From positions 1 to 33,514 of the IMG/VR virus record IMGVR_UViG_3300011116_000751: 33,514 nt of DNA; one strand, 5' to 3'. This DNA comes from a virus. Position numbers and translations under genes: made by a program. Below the pieces are notes generated by a model that worked only from the letters and a program-made list of their open reading frames with translations, was not told the origin of the DNA and did not search any database. The first letter of the stretch is position 1. The number at the start of each line of letters is the position of its first letter. Shown one piece after another: positions 16,048 to 23,210 of this stretch.

Positions 16048-16350
16048 TTATTCGTTATCGTCAACATGCTGTTCAAATCGCCCTTCAAGACGGGCTACCC
16101 GGTCAAATATGATTATTTGGTTTGCGCGTAACTCTTGTACAATAGGCAATATTTGAAGCTTAACAACGTCTAAGAGAGAACTTCCGCCATTATGGCGCAA
16201 TTCGTTAATGGGCTCTTCCATAACGGCTGTATTAGCCTCTATAGCCTGTTTAACGGCCGTTCTAAAGAGCTTCCATGCAACTCCGCCAATAACTACGGCT
16301 ACAGCGGTGTACGAAGCGACAATTGTTGCGATATCGGAGGCTGACATCAA
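16048..16350 (-). CDS. One-TM membrane protein, holin-like (100 aa)
   Basis: One clear TM segment at residues about 8-28 (ATIVASYTAVAVVIGGVAWKLF), then an amphipathic helical tail. The string HNGGSSLLDVVKL (54-66) fits a motif, NGGSSLxDxV, that I associate with small membrane proteins (often annotated as holins) of actinophages, and the end LEGRFEQH is also typical. It may therefore help membrane disruption at lysis, although it is read away from the transglycosylase 208 bp to the right. It is the first gene of the minus-strand cluster, so a promoter should lie in the gap upstream. Confidence 0.6.
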   Translation of the reverse strand: MMSASDIATIVASYTAVAVVIGGVAWKLFRTAVKQAIEANTAVMEEPINELRHNGGSSLLDVVKLQILPIVQELRANQIIIFDRVARLEGRFEQHVDDNE

Positions 16351-16557
16351 TACCCTATCCTGTGTATAGTATGAGTTACAGAATAGTTATCCGTATTAAT
16401 TACACAAAATCTGACGTTTTGTCTAATTTTACACATAAATAAATAAATAAACATCTAAACATGCGTAGTTCAACTTGACATATGCTGTAACTCTTTGGTT
16501 AGCTAGTACATGACTAAGGCGCCGTATGGGCGCCTTTGCCGACTGAGAGGAGCAGAA
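16351..16557. promoter_or_regulatory. Divergent control region between holin-like gene and transglycosylase
   Basis: 207-bp AT-rich gap between genes read in opposite directions. It contains a perfect TTGACA at 16475-16480 on the plus strand (no clear -10 element at 16-18 bases), an AAAT/AATA-rich run (16435-16451), and an inverted repeat ACAAAA-N7-TTTTGT (16404-16422) that could be an operator. On the minus strand, TAGACA with TAATTA 17 bases downstream is a possible but weak promoter. Exact starts cannot be fixed from sequence. Confidence 0.45.
16516..16537 (+). promoter_or_regulatory. Leader hairpin before the transglycosylase start
   Basis: Perfect 8-bp inverted repeat AAGGCGCC / GGCGCCTT (16516-16523 and 16529-16536) with a 5-base loop, 21 bases before ATG 16558 and just before the ribosome binding site GAGAGGAG. 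It may stabilise or attenuate the leader. There is no long T-run, so full termination is unlikely. Confidence 0.5.
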
Positions 16558-17094
16558 ATGCTTAATATCAGAATAAACTTTAGTGTTGACGTCCGAAAGG
16601 CGGTAAGGAAATGGATAGCAATAGCAATCCTCTATTCCCAAATATGTTGGGGCAGCCCACATGCTGCAGCTCTAACTGCCCCTGTGGAGAAGCCAATAAC
16701 AGTCAACCTGACGTATCTGAAAGTGACAACGACAAAGTCACAAGCCAAGAAGGACTTGGCTAGTAACGGCGTTAAATACTTTGACGCTGAGGCTCTTGCC
16801 TTTTTGACAGTCTATACACAAGACTGGTCTATAAAAGAGTGGGAGTGCCTACGAAACATATGGAAGAAGGAAAGCCATTTCAACCCTAAGGCTCATAACA
16901 AGTCTTCAGGCGCGTATGGAATCGCTCAGTTCATGCCCTCAACGTGGGGCAACTACAAAGTCACTAAAACGGCTGAGGCGAAGTTACAGATAAAATACGG
17001 GTTACGCTATATTGAAAAACGGTATGGCAGTACGGACAATCCAACTGGAGCCTGCAACGCTTGGGCGTTTTGGCAGAAAAACAATTGGTATTAG
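16558..17094 (+). CDS. Secreted lytic transglycosylase (SLT/Rpf-like domain, 178 aa)
   Basis: Cleaves the glycan strands of peptidoglycan. ATG 16558 is chosen because GAGAGGAG lies just upstream; an earlier ATG is not supported. Residues about 13-38 look like a signal peptide (RKAVRKWIAIAILYSQICWGS, then PHAAA). The catalytic domain starts near residue 92: W-E-CLRNIWKKESHFNP with catalytic Glu at E105, then SSGAYGIAQFMPSTW (117-130) and GLRYIEKRYGS...ACNAW.FW....WY. C97 and C166 probably form a disulfide. This looks more like an actinobacterial secreted wall enzyme than a classic phage endolysin. It stands alone on the plus strand between convergent genes. Confidence 0.87.
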   Translation: MLNIRINFSVDVRKAVRKWIAIAILYSQICWGSPHAAALTAPVEKPITVNLTYLKVTTTKSQAKKDLASNGVKYFDAEALAFLTVYTQDWSIKEWECLRNIWKKESHFNPKAHNKSSGAYGIAQFMPSTWGNYKVTKTAEAKLQIKYGLRYIEKRYGSTDNPTGACNAWAFWQKNNWY

Positions 17095-17104
17095 AAGGAA
17101 AAGC

Positions 17105-17136
17105 AAAAAGGCCCCTGGGAAACCAGGGGCCTTTCT
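17105..17136. terminator. Bidirectional intrinsic terminator between convergent genes
   Basis: Inverted repeat GGCCCCTGG / CCAGGGGCC (17110-17118 and 17123-17131) with GAAA loop, extended by A-run on the left and TTTCTG on the right. It serves the plus-strand transglycosylase (stop 17094) and the minus-strand 432-aa gene (stop 17156). Confidence 0.88.
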
Positions 17137-17155
17137 GTTATGTTCTATTAAGCTA

Positions 17156-18454
17156 TTAAGCCCAAGATGTCATTGTGATTGTAGCTGATAGAGCTGTTGA
17201 AGCTGTACCTGCTGCAATTGACTGAGTCTTGACTGTTCCTGAGGCACCAGTTAGCTTTGTACCAGGTGTGATAGCGCCTGAGTCGGCAACTGTCCATCCT
17301 GAACCTGCAATAACAAGTGTGCTTCCTGAACCACCAGTTACAGTCCAAGTACCAACAAGTGCTGCTGGGATACCTGTGCCTGTAGCGATTGTTACCTTAG
17401 TACCTACTGGCCATGTAGTTGTTCCGCCAGAGACGGTTACGGTAGCCGCAGTAGTTGTTGTAACGTTAATCTGTGTAGGTTGTGTAGCAGTGTTTGTAAC
17501 ACCAGTTGTATTGGTGATATTAGCTGTTGCGAATCCTGCATCCTTAAGAGCGTCCAAACCAAGAGCGGTTGTGAGACCAAGGATTGAAGGAACATCAATA
17601 TAAGCAGTTCCAGCTACATAAGCGCCGTCAGCTGCTGTAAGTTGATTTGTAAGAGCTGCATAACCGTTGTTAATGTTAATCAATGAACCTGTAGTTCCAG
17701 CAGTTACTGTGAAGTAATCACGAGTTGCTGTTGCGACAGTTACGCTTGATGAGTTAAAGTCGCCAATTCCTGTAAGGATTACTGTGTCGCCAGCCTTCAA
17801 GAAGTTAAATGACTCGTAACGGATAGTTGTACCATCTCCAGTTACTTGAGTAATGGCGTACTTACCAGTTCCTGGTGTATATGATGGATAACCTGAGTAA
17901 CCTGTTTCATCAAGTTCATGGTATGCGCTCATAATAGTCTTATCAGCGATTACGTTTGAGCCTGATTTTCCAGTAGTTCCTGCAAAGTCTAGACGAGCGC
18001 CAGTTACTGCAGTTGTAGCTGCCCAACCGTAGTCGGCACCTACTCCTGGAAGTGAGTATTCGCCAACTTTAGCGACAGCTGTCTGACCTGTGTCAGATAC
18101 AGAAGTTGCATTTGTTACTGTAAAGCCTGTGTACGCTCCAGCTGAACCTACAAGAGAAGCAATTGTTGCGTTTGTTAGGTTAGCTGCTGTAGTTGTAAGA
18201 CCTGTAATAGTTACCTGTTGCCCTACGTTAAATGTGTTTGCTGCTGTATAGGTAATAGTAGTACCGTTACCAGATGCCGCAGTTACTGTAGCTGTCTTAT
18301 ATGAAACTTGACCTGAGCCTGTAGTACCACCGATGTTAGCCGCAGCAGTTTCTGTGCGTTGGTCGTTTGGTTGTAAAGGCATGTTTCCCCATACGAAATC
18401 AACTACTGGATTACCGGCAGTATCAAGCGTATGAGCATTGTTATTTGTTGCCAT
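17156..18454 (-). CDS. Virion-surface-type protein with three inserted beta modules (432 aa)
   Basis: No named family recognised. Thr/Gly/Ala/Val make up much of it. A backbone domain (MATNNNAHTLDTAGNPVVDFVWGNMPLQPND..., continuing with GVGADYGWAA and AYHELDETGYSGYPSY) is interrupted or followed by three similar beta modules: residues about 52-128 (TITYTAANTFNVGQQVTITG...FTVTNA), about 199-252 (TIRYESFNFLKAGDTVILTG...YFTV) and about 328-395 (VSGGTTTWPVGTKVTIATG...GTWTVTG). The same module type is inserted in the 211-aa fibre protein at 1117..1752. Probably a decoration or fibre-base protein. AGGAAAA precedes ATG 18454; a strong terminator follows the stop. Confidence 0.65.
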   Translation of the reverse strand: MATNNNAHTLDTAGNPVVDFVWGNMPLQPNDQRTETAAANIGGTTGSGQVSYKTATVTAASGNGTTITYTAANTFNVGQQVTITGLTTTAANLTNATIASLVGSAGAYTGFTVTNATSVSDTGQTAVAKVGEYSLPGVGADYGWAATTAVTGARLDFAGTTGKSGSNVIADKTIMSAYHELDETGYSGYPSYTPGTGKYAITQVTGDGTTIRYESFNFLKAGDTVILTGIGDFNSSSVTVATATRDYFTVTAGTTGSLININNGYAALTNQLTAADGAYVAGTAYIDVPSILGLTTALGLDALKDAGFATANITNTTGVTNTATQPTQINVTTTTAATVTVSGGTTTWPVGTKVTIATGTGIPAALVGTWTVTGGSGSTLVIAGSGWTVADSGAITPGTKLTGASGTVKTQSIAAGTASTALSATITMTSWA

Positions 18455-18484
18455 TGGCTTTTTTCCTATCTATAGATGTTGGGT

Positions 18485-18760
18485 TTAGCACTCCCATGCG
18501 CGAAGGGACTTGTTAATTCTACTATTTGGGTCTTTAGCAGTCTTGCTAGACGTATTATGCTTTTTCATACCCTCCATACGACTACAGAACGACTTGCGGC
18601 GCGCTGCAGACTTTGGAGACTTCTTAGCTTGTTCTTTCTTTACAGGGGGCTTTAAGTTAGAGCCTGGGTTAGCCTTCTCATAGGATTTGCGCCCCTTCTC
18701 GTTTAAACCACCTTTTGAGTTCTTACCCTCAGAGCGCTGCCATGCTTCTGACTTAGCCAT
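18485..18760 (-). CDS. DUF6321-like basic protein (91 aa)
   Basis: The sequence pattern EAWQRSEGKNSKGGLNEKGRKSYE, then LKPPV, SAARRKSFCSRMEGM, DPNSRINKSLRAWEC matches the small DUF6321-type protein found in many aquatic phages, as I remember it. Highly basic, without TM segments. Function unknown. The start was set at ATG 18760 (MAKSEAWQ); this start overlaps the upstream stop by 8 bases and is supported by family match. Confidence 0.8.
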   Translation of the reverse strand: MAKSEAWQRSEGKNSKGGLNEKGRKSYEKANPGSNLKPPVKKEQAKKSPKSAARRKSFCSRMEGMKKHNTSSKTAKDPNSRINKSLRAWEC

Positions 18761-18986
18761 TTGTTGGCACCTCTGGAGATGTAAATTCATTAGACTCTGC
18801 GTTGTACTTCCAGGCTACGATGTTAAAGCCTTCTTCATGCTCTTCGTATAGAGCAGTTACATCCACAATAGTAGGTTGGCTTAAGAAGATTGCTGCTAGC
18901 CTGTCATCTGTATGTAGCACGTCTACAACGCCCCCATCAATAACAAAAGCAAGCTTGTTTGGGGGTAGTGTTGGTTTGTCTGTCAT
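18753..18986 (-). CDS. Small conserved phage protein (77 aa)
   Basis: Pattern NKLAFVIDGGVVDVLHTDDRLAAIFLSQPTIVDVT resembles small proteins of aquatic phages that carry a beta-hairpin reading VIDGxVVDVLHTDxRLAAI. Acidic, soluble, no cysteine. Function unknown. ATG 18986 overlaps the upstream stop by one base (TAATG). It is co-translated between two other small conserved genes. Confidence 0.7.
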   Translation of the reverse strand: MTDKPTLPPNKLAFVIDGGVVDVLHTDDRLAAIFLSQPTIVDVTALYEEHEEGFNIVAWKYNAESNEFTSPEVPTNG

Positions 18987-19231
18987 TAGTGGTCCTCTTC
19001 TTTATATGAAACGCGTACTATGTCCCATTTGTTCTCAGGACAGCTTGCGTTAGGTAGTTTTACCTTTGCTGACATAAAGCAACCGCATTTACTGCAGTTG
19101 CCTGTAGGAAGCAAAAATGGGCATTCTTTACATATTGCATAACGTTCTTCTGCGACAATTGTATCAACTCTGCCTAGGTTTTTATTAAACAAGTCCCAAG
19201 GCCTAGCTGGCCTATCGTATGGTGTAGTCAT
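18986..19231 (-). CDS. DUF6171-like zinc-binding protein (81 aa)
   Basis: Residues about 26-69 have the pattern VAEERYAICKECPFLLPTGNCSKCGCFM.AKVKLPNASCPENKW, which matches a family of small cysteine-rich phage proteins (DUF6171-type). Cysteines fall as CxxC, CxxCxC and a final CPE, enough for one or two zinc ions. AAGGGC precedes ATG 19231. It heads the three-gene run of small proteins after the lectin-like fibre. Function unknown. Confidence 0.78.
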   Translation of the reverse strand: MTTPYDRPARPWDLFNKNLGRVDTIVAEERYAICKECPFLLPTGNCSKCGCFMSAKVKLPNASCPENKWDIVRVSYKEEDH

Positions 19232-19239
19232 GGTAGCCC

Positions 19240-20262
19240 TTATGCTGTAGCGGAGAAGTTATCTATTGTAGAGCCTTGATTGTATGTTGAAGGGGCTTTT
19301 ACAATACCAACCCAAGGTCCTGTATTAGGAGAGCCTGGGCTATATGTAATAGGGCTTCCAAGCTGGCTTACAAGGCCCGTAGAGGAGTAAGCAGTGATGG
19401 TGGCAGAGTTACCCGAGGTTACTACCTTTAAAGAGCCCACAGAGCTTAGAGAACCAGCGCCGCTTACAAGTGTAGTGGTTGAGGCTGTAACCACAGAGCC
19501 AGATACAGAGCTGACTACTTTAATCTGTGTGTCATATGTGTAAGTAGTAGAAGTTACGTAAGTATTTTGAGTACGTGTATAAGTAGTTACGTAAGTATTT
19601 TGAGTGCGTGTGTACGTAGTGCTACTAGATTGCAGAGTGGCGGAAATATCTGCCCCTTGACAGCCAGGTAATTCATTACATCTTTGACCTGGACATAGAT
19701 ACGGGTACCCTGGGTTTGGGCAATAAAACGTGTTAGTAGTAACTGATGAGATGCTGATAGCCCCACACCCATTCCCCGAAGGATTAGGGTCGCAGTTATT
19801 AGCATAATCTTGACACGAATTAGATTGTCCTGTACAGGTAACAGCGCTTGAATAACTTGGTGTTCCACAACCACCTGGGTTACAAGTGTTAGTAGTGTCT
19901 GAGCAAGATACAGTACCGCCAGTACAACTAGAACTAGTAGATGAGTTTTCAATATAGTTAGGATACGCGGCATACCAAAGAATAGAAGATTCAGTTGATG
20001 CCCAGAATGAAAGCCCTACGCCGCCAGACACATCTGCTGAGATAGTAGCGTTTGGATATAGAAGTTGATACGCGCGAGCATAGGAGCTTCCAGCATCAGA
20101 TGAAGTTGCTGAGCTACCGTTTGCAGACCATGTGCCTGCAGTTGTGAGCCACGCGCGCTGTGTTCCGCCGCTTGCACTTCCTAAAGAGCCAGATACTGTT
20201 CTATTAAAAGTGTCGGATATAACTCGTACTATGCCAGCGGCTATTCCGCCTATGTTTGGCAT
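19240..20262 (-). CDS. Lectin-like fibre protein with cysteine-rich insert (340 aa)
   Basis: Start set at ATG 20262 (MPNIGGIAAGIVRV), which overlaps the stop of the 695-aa fibre gene (TAATG). Two regions, about 15-103 (DTFNR..SGSLGSASGG..WLTTAGTWSANG...ISADVSGGVGLSFWAS) and about 245-340 (IKVVSSVSG...LKVVTSGNSATITAYSSTG...STIDNFSA), together look like one concanavalin/LamG-type jelly-roll. Between them residues 113-201 carry 12 cysteines in motifs such as SCSDTTNTCNPGGC and YLCPGQRC, followed by a tandem 11-residue repeat (TYTRTQNTYVT). The cysteine-rich block thus sits in a surface loop of the lectin-like fold. Likely binds a host surface; the ligand is unknown. Confidence 0.7.
   Translation of the reverse strand: MPNIGGIAAGIVRVISDTFNRTVSGSLGSASGGTQRAWLTTAGTWSANGSSATSSDAGSSYARAYQLLYPNATISADVSGGVGLSFWASTESSILWYAAYPNYIENSSTSSSCTGGTVSCSDTTNTCNPGGCGTPSYSSAVTCTGQSNSCQDYANNCDPNPSGNGCGAISISSVTTNTFYCPNPGYPYLCPGQRCNELPGCQGADISATLQSSSTTYTRTQNTYVTTYTRTQNTYVTSTTYTYDTQIKVVSSVSGSVVTASTTTLVSGAGSLSSVGSLKVVTSGNSATITAYSSTGLVSQLGSPITYSPGSPNTGPWVGIVKAPSTYNQGSTIDNFSATA
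19553..19618 (-). repeat. Two tandem 33-bp repeats in the lectin-like fibre gene
   Basis: Copies at 19553-19585 and 19586-19618 differ at a few bases near their ends and encode TYTRTQNTYVT twice. In-frame unit (33 = 3 x 11), so length changes would keep the reading frame. Confidence 0.8.
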
Positions 20263-22349
20263 TAATAAATATCTCCAAACACGAACCACGTAGTTCCATC
20301 GTATACAGCAGATGCTGCTGAATAACGAGTGCGTAGACGCGGTGCATTATATGTAGCGGCTGTTGATTGAATAGAGGTTGTACCTCCACCATTGATTGTT
20401 GTTTGACCAGCCCCAGCTTGAATAATGCTAAGAGAAGTTCCTGTAGGGAATCCAGTTGTTGATTGAATTGTATATGTGTTTGCGGTAGCCACGTTCATAA
20501 CAACTAATGCGGTTGAGTCTGTCAATGTAGAGTTAGTACTAGCCGTCTTAGTATTAACTGAATAAGACGATGCATAAGTACCTTGAATGCCTTGAAGACC
20601 TGTAGTTCCTTGTGCGCCATTTGTTCCTTGAAGACCATATGGATATACATACCAAGATGTATAAGTTCCAGAAGTTCCAGAAGAAGACGTTGCATTAATA
20701 GTCATTGATGTATAACCCGCGCCAGAACCAAACGCTGTAACTGCTCCATAAAGGATTGCAGTTCCAGTTGAGTTAACAGCGGCTATTGGCTCTCCAACAT
20801 AAAATAAAGAGCTAAGAGCTGGTGATGAAGGGAATACAAATGAAGTTGAACCTGTGGATGGGATAACTACGCTAGAGGTTGAGTTAGCTCCGTAACCAGA
20901 ACCAGTAATTCCTTGCGTACCAGTTGTACCCTGAATACCTGTTGTTCCTTGACTTCCTGCAGCACCTTGAGTACCTGCTCCTGTAGTTCCTTGAACACCT
21001 GCTGTACCTTGAGAGCCAGATGTTCCTTGTAAACCAGTTGTTCCTTGGGTACCGGCACCGGTAGTTCCTTGGGTGCCTGTTAATCCTTGAGTACCTGTTA
21101 ATCCTTGAGAACCAACGGTTCCCTGAGAACCGGTTGTACCTGTGGTGCCTTGAGTACCTGTGTTTCCTTGAAGTCCAGTTGTGCCTTGTGTACCAACAGA
21201 GCCTTGAATACCTTGAATGCCTTGTGCGCCACGAGCTCCGGCAGTAGTAATAGTCCAGTTGCTAGCTAAAGTGGTTCCAACATTGAAGTCTGCTGCAATA
21301 GCAAAAGTTGTACCACCAGTAATTGTTACTGTGCCTTCAAAGTAATTTGAAGTTGTATTAACTGCGCGAACTCTAGTGCCGGTTACAAAAGCACCTTGAC
21401 CATTTGTTGTAAGAGTAATAGTTCCAGTAGAAGACGGCGTAGCAGATGTAGTAGAGGTGGTATCAGAAAAACCAGAACCTACTACTCCTTGTGGTCCTTG
21501 AATACCTTGTGCAGCGACTGCACCAGCAATACCTTGAACGCCTTGGTTACCAAGTAAGCCCTGTGTACCAGTATTTCCTTGAATTCCAGTTGTACCCTGA
21601 TTACCTTGAATGCCTTGAGAGCCGGTTAAACCTTGAGTTCCTTGAATGCCTTGTATACCAGTTGTACCTTGAGGACCTTGCACACCTTGAGCTCCTTGCG
21701 TGCCTTGCACGCCCTGTGTGCCCTGAATTCCAGTTGTACCTTGAATACCTTGAGTTCCTGTTGTGCCTTGCAGAGTTGCAATAGATGTCCAGCTTAAAGC
21801 TGAGCCGTTGCTTGTAAGCATTGTGCTAGCTGAACCAATACCTAATCTAGTTACAGTTGCAGCGCCTGAGCCTACAATTAAATCACCAGCTGTTGTAACT
21901 GTAGATAGAGCTACGTTTCCAGAGGCTGTTCCAATTAAATTACCAGAGGAGTTGATAGAGGTTACAACTGTGCCACTAGAGTTTTGCCATTCTTGTAGGT
22001 TAGCGCTTTGTCCCGAAGCGGCCTTAATAATAAGACCTTTAACAGTGCTTGTTACAGGAATAATAATGTTAGCTGAGTCTCCAGCTTTACGAAGATATTG
22101 AGTATGCGCATCAGAAACAATACCTGTTTCAATGTTAGTTAAACGCTCTACAACTGATGCAAAAGTGGTGGATGTCCCATTAAAAGTGCCGCTTGGGCTA
22201 GGGGTTGTGGAGGTTGTAGGGTCAACTCCGAGGGTAGACTCAATAGCTACAACTTCACCCTGAATGTTATTTGGGTGAGAAGCATCAATAATCTCAGTAA
22301 TGTTAACGTGCGTAGGGAACGTTGCTACTTGAGAGGGATAGGAAGCCAT
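20262..22349 (-). CDS. Collagen-like tail-fibre protein (695 aa)
   Basis: N-terminal domain (1-190) with HVNITEIIDASHPNNIQGEV, a motif of phage tail-fibre N-termini, then VSDAHTQYLRKAGD and a repeat-like beta part. Gly-X-Y tracts run about 194-292, 371-483 and 572-591. Two beta domains separate them: about 295-370 (FVTGTRVRAV...YFEGTVTITGGTTF) and about 487-571 (LFYVGEPIAAVN...YGAVTAFGSG). The C-terminal domain (592-695; NTYTIQSTTGFPTGTSLSIIQAGAGQTTI...YDGTTWFVFGDI) is common at fibre ends. GAAAGGATATC precedes ATG 22349. The lectin-like gene follows, coupled by TAATG, so the two products probably assemble together. Confidence 0.82.
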   Translation of the reverse strand: MASYPSQVATFPTHVNITEIIDASHPNNIQGEVVAIESTLGVDPTTSTTPSPSGTFNGTSTTFASVVERLTNIETGIVSDAHTQYLRKAGDSANIIIPVTSTVKGLIIKAASGQSANLQEWQNSSGTVVTSINSSGNLIGTASGNVALSTVTTAGDLIVGSGAATVTRLGIGSASTMLTSNGSALSWTSIATLQGTTGTQGIQGTTGIQGTQGVQGTQGAQGVQGPQGTTGIQGIQGTQGLTGSQGIQGNQGTTGIQGNTGTQGLLGNQGVQGIAGAVAAQGIQGPQGVVGSGFSDTTSTTSATPSSTGTITLTTNGQGAFVTGTRVRAVNTTSNYFEGTVTITGGTTFAIAADFNVGTTLASNWTITTAGARGAQGIQGIQGSVGTQGTTGLQGNTGTQGTTGTTGSQGTVGSQGLTGTQGLTGTQGTTGAGTQGTTGLQGTSGSQGTAGVQGTTGAGTQGAAGSQGTTGIQGTTGTQGITGSGYGANSTSSVVIPSTGSTSFVFPSSPALSSLFYVGEPIAAVNSTGTAILYGAVTAFGSGAGYTSMTINATSSSGTSGTYTSWYVYPYGLQGTNGAQGTTGLQGIQGTYASSYSVNTKTASTNSTLTDSTALVVMNVATANTYTIQSTTGFPTGTSLSIIQAGAGQTTINGGGTTSIQSTAATYNAPRLRTRYSAASAVYDGTTWFVFGDIY
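20577..21770 (-). repeat. Collagen-coding repeat tracts of the 695-aa fibre gene
   Basis: Gly-X-Y-coding stretches at about 21474-21770, 20900-21239 and 20577-20636. Units such as GIQGTTG and GTQGTTG are shared with the fibre genes at 1.8-6.3 kb, so these tracts can serve as substrates for recombination. Confidence 0.82.
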
Positions 22350-22412
22350 TGATATCCTTTCAACTACTAACTACTAAGGTAGAGCAAATAAGGTTTATTT
22401 TCTGCGTAAACG

Positions 22413-22571
22413 CTAGTTTTGGTGCTCCCCATTAACACCTTTACCAGGGTGTTTATAGCCAGCCACGGAAGAACGTTCAGGGTTTAAAAACAACTTACGA
22501 AGACCAAAGCGAGAATCAACAATAGTTGCAGGTTTTGCAACAGACTCTTTAAATGCTTTTTTGCGTTTCAT
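22413..22571 (-). CDS. Small basic protein (52 aa)
   Basis: Starts MKRKKAFKESVAKPATIVDS and ends YKHPGKGVNGEHQN. Unrecognised. Coupled to the 55-aa gene by a 4-base ATGA overlap, which supports it being translated. Lys/Arg-rich, without cysteine or TM. Confidence 0.6.
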   Translation of the reverse strand: MKRKKAFKESVAKPATIVDSRFGLRKLFLNPERSSVAGYKHPGKGVNGEHQN

Positions 22572-22735
22572 GGGGTCCAGCGTCCCCAATGCTTTGCATT
22601 AGTATTTTTACCTTTTATAGGAGCTGTAATTATTCCAACTCTAGTTAAGCCCTCTCTAAACTGACGGCTACCAGTATCGGATGTTACTGGAGAAGTCACG
22701 GGGGATTTATGGGTTTGTGACTTCTTTTTTCTCAT
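22568..22735 (-). CDS. Small basic protein (55 aa)
   Basis: Starts MRKKKSQTHKSPVTSPVTSD and ends NTNAKHWGRWTP. Unrecognised. ATG 22735 overlaps the stop of the Lys/Ser/Pro-rich gene by four bases (ATGA) and AAAGG lies upstream. Likely a small nucleic-acid-binding or virion-internal protein, by composition only. Confidence 0.6.
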   Translation of the reverse strand: MRKKKSQTHKSPVTSPVTSDTGSRQFREGLTRVGIITAPIKGKNTNAKHWGRWTP

Positions 22736-23127
22736 AGCGCCTTTATCTTTGATTTACTCATTCCAGGCAAAGAAGGTTGTGAGAACTTTGGTTTAGATTT
22801 TGGAGTAAAAGACTCTTCTTTAGTTTCTTTTGTAGAAGGTCTTTCAGACGGTTTACTAGAAGGTGGTTGATTAGACGCTGGTTTAGAGGATGAGGGTTTA
22901 TTAGACTTTGTAGGCGTTGGTTTAGAAGAAGACTTTTTAGCAGCCTCTGCCTTCTTTTTAGCAGCAGCGTCTTTTTTAGCTCTAGTGTTAGCGGCACTTT
23001 TGTAAGCTTTAGATATCTTTTTAGCACCAGCTTGGCCTTTGCCTGTTGTCTTTCTGACACCAGCCATAATATTGTTTATTGCATTAAGTTCAGCGCTCAT
23101 TGTCTGATTGTAAGTGTTTTTCTTCAC
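22732..23127 (-). CDS. Lys/Ser/Pro-rich low-complexity protein (131 aa)
   Basis: The first 50 residues may form a helix (AELNAINNIMAGVRKTTGKGQAG); the rest is a tract of Lys, Ser, Pro and Ala (SSSKPTPTKSNKPSSSKP and similar), probably disordered. The end FSQPSLPGMSKSKIKAL may be a short binding motif. Start uncertain: GTG 23127 or ATG 23100 (MSAELNAINN), neither with a strong ribosome binding site. No function recognised; the histone-tail-like make-up suggests DNA or anionic-surface binding, which is inference. Confidence 0.6.
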   Translation of the reverse strand: MKKNTYNQTMSAELNAINNIMAGVRKTTGKGQAGAKKISKAYKSAANTRAKKDAAAKKKAEAAKKSSSKPTPTKSNKPSSSKPASNQPPSSKPSERPSTKETKEESFTPKSKPKFSQPSLPGMSKSKIKAL

Positions 23128-23209
23128 AATCTCTAGCTAAACCTGTTACTACGTAACGCTTCCCACATAAAGCGCATGTCCAGCGCTTTATGCGGTCGGC
23201 ATCATTCAT
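23090..23209 (-). CDS. Zinc-finger mini-protein after the endolysin (39 aa)
   Basis: Reads MNDADRIKRWTCALCGKRY with a CxxC at residues 12 and 15, then C28 and H32 (RDCEEKHL). The spacing CxxC-N12-C-N3-H fits a single small zinc finger. It starts 2 bases after the endolysin stop and overlaps the next gene. A perfect 10-bp inverted repeat covers codons 6-14. Too short for most gene callers. Confidence 0.6.
   Translation of the reverse strand: MNDADRIKRWTCALCGKRYVVTGLARDCEEKHLQSDNER
23166..23192. repeat. Perfect 10-bp inverted repeat inside the 39-aa gene
   Basis: CATAAAGCGC (23166-23175) and GCGCTTTATG (23183-23192), loop of 7 bases. It lies about 20 bases downstream of the endolysin stop on the minus strand. 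May act as an RNA element after the endolysin message; there is no T-run. Confidence 0.55.
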
Positions 23210-23210
23210 C

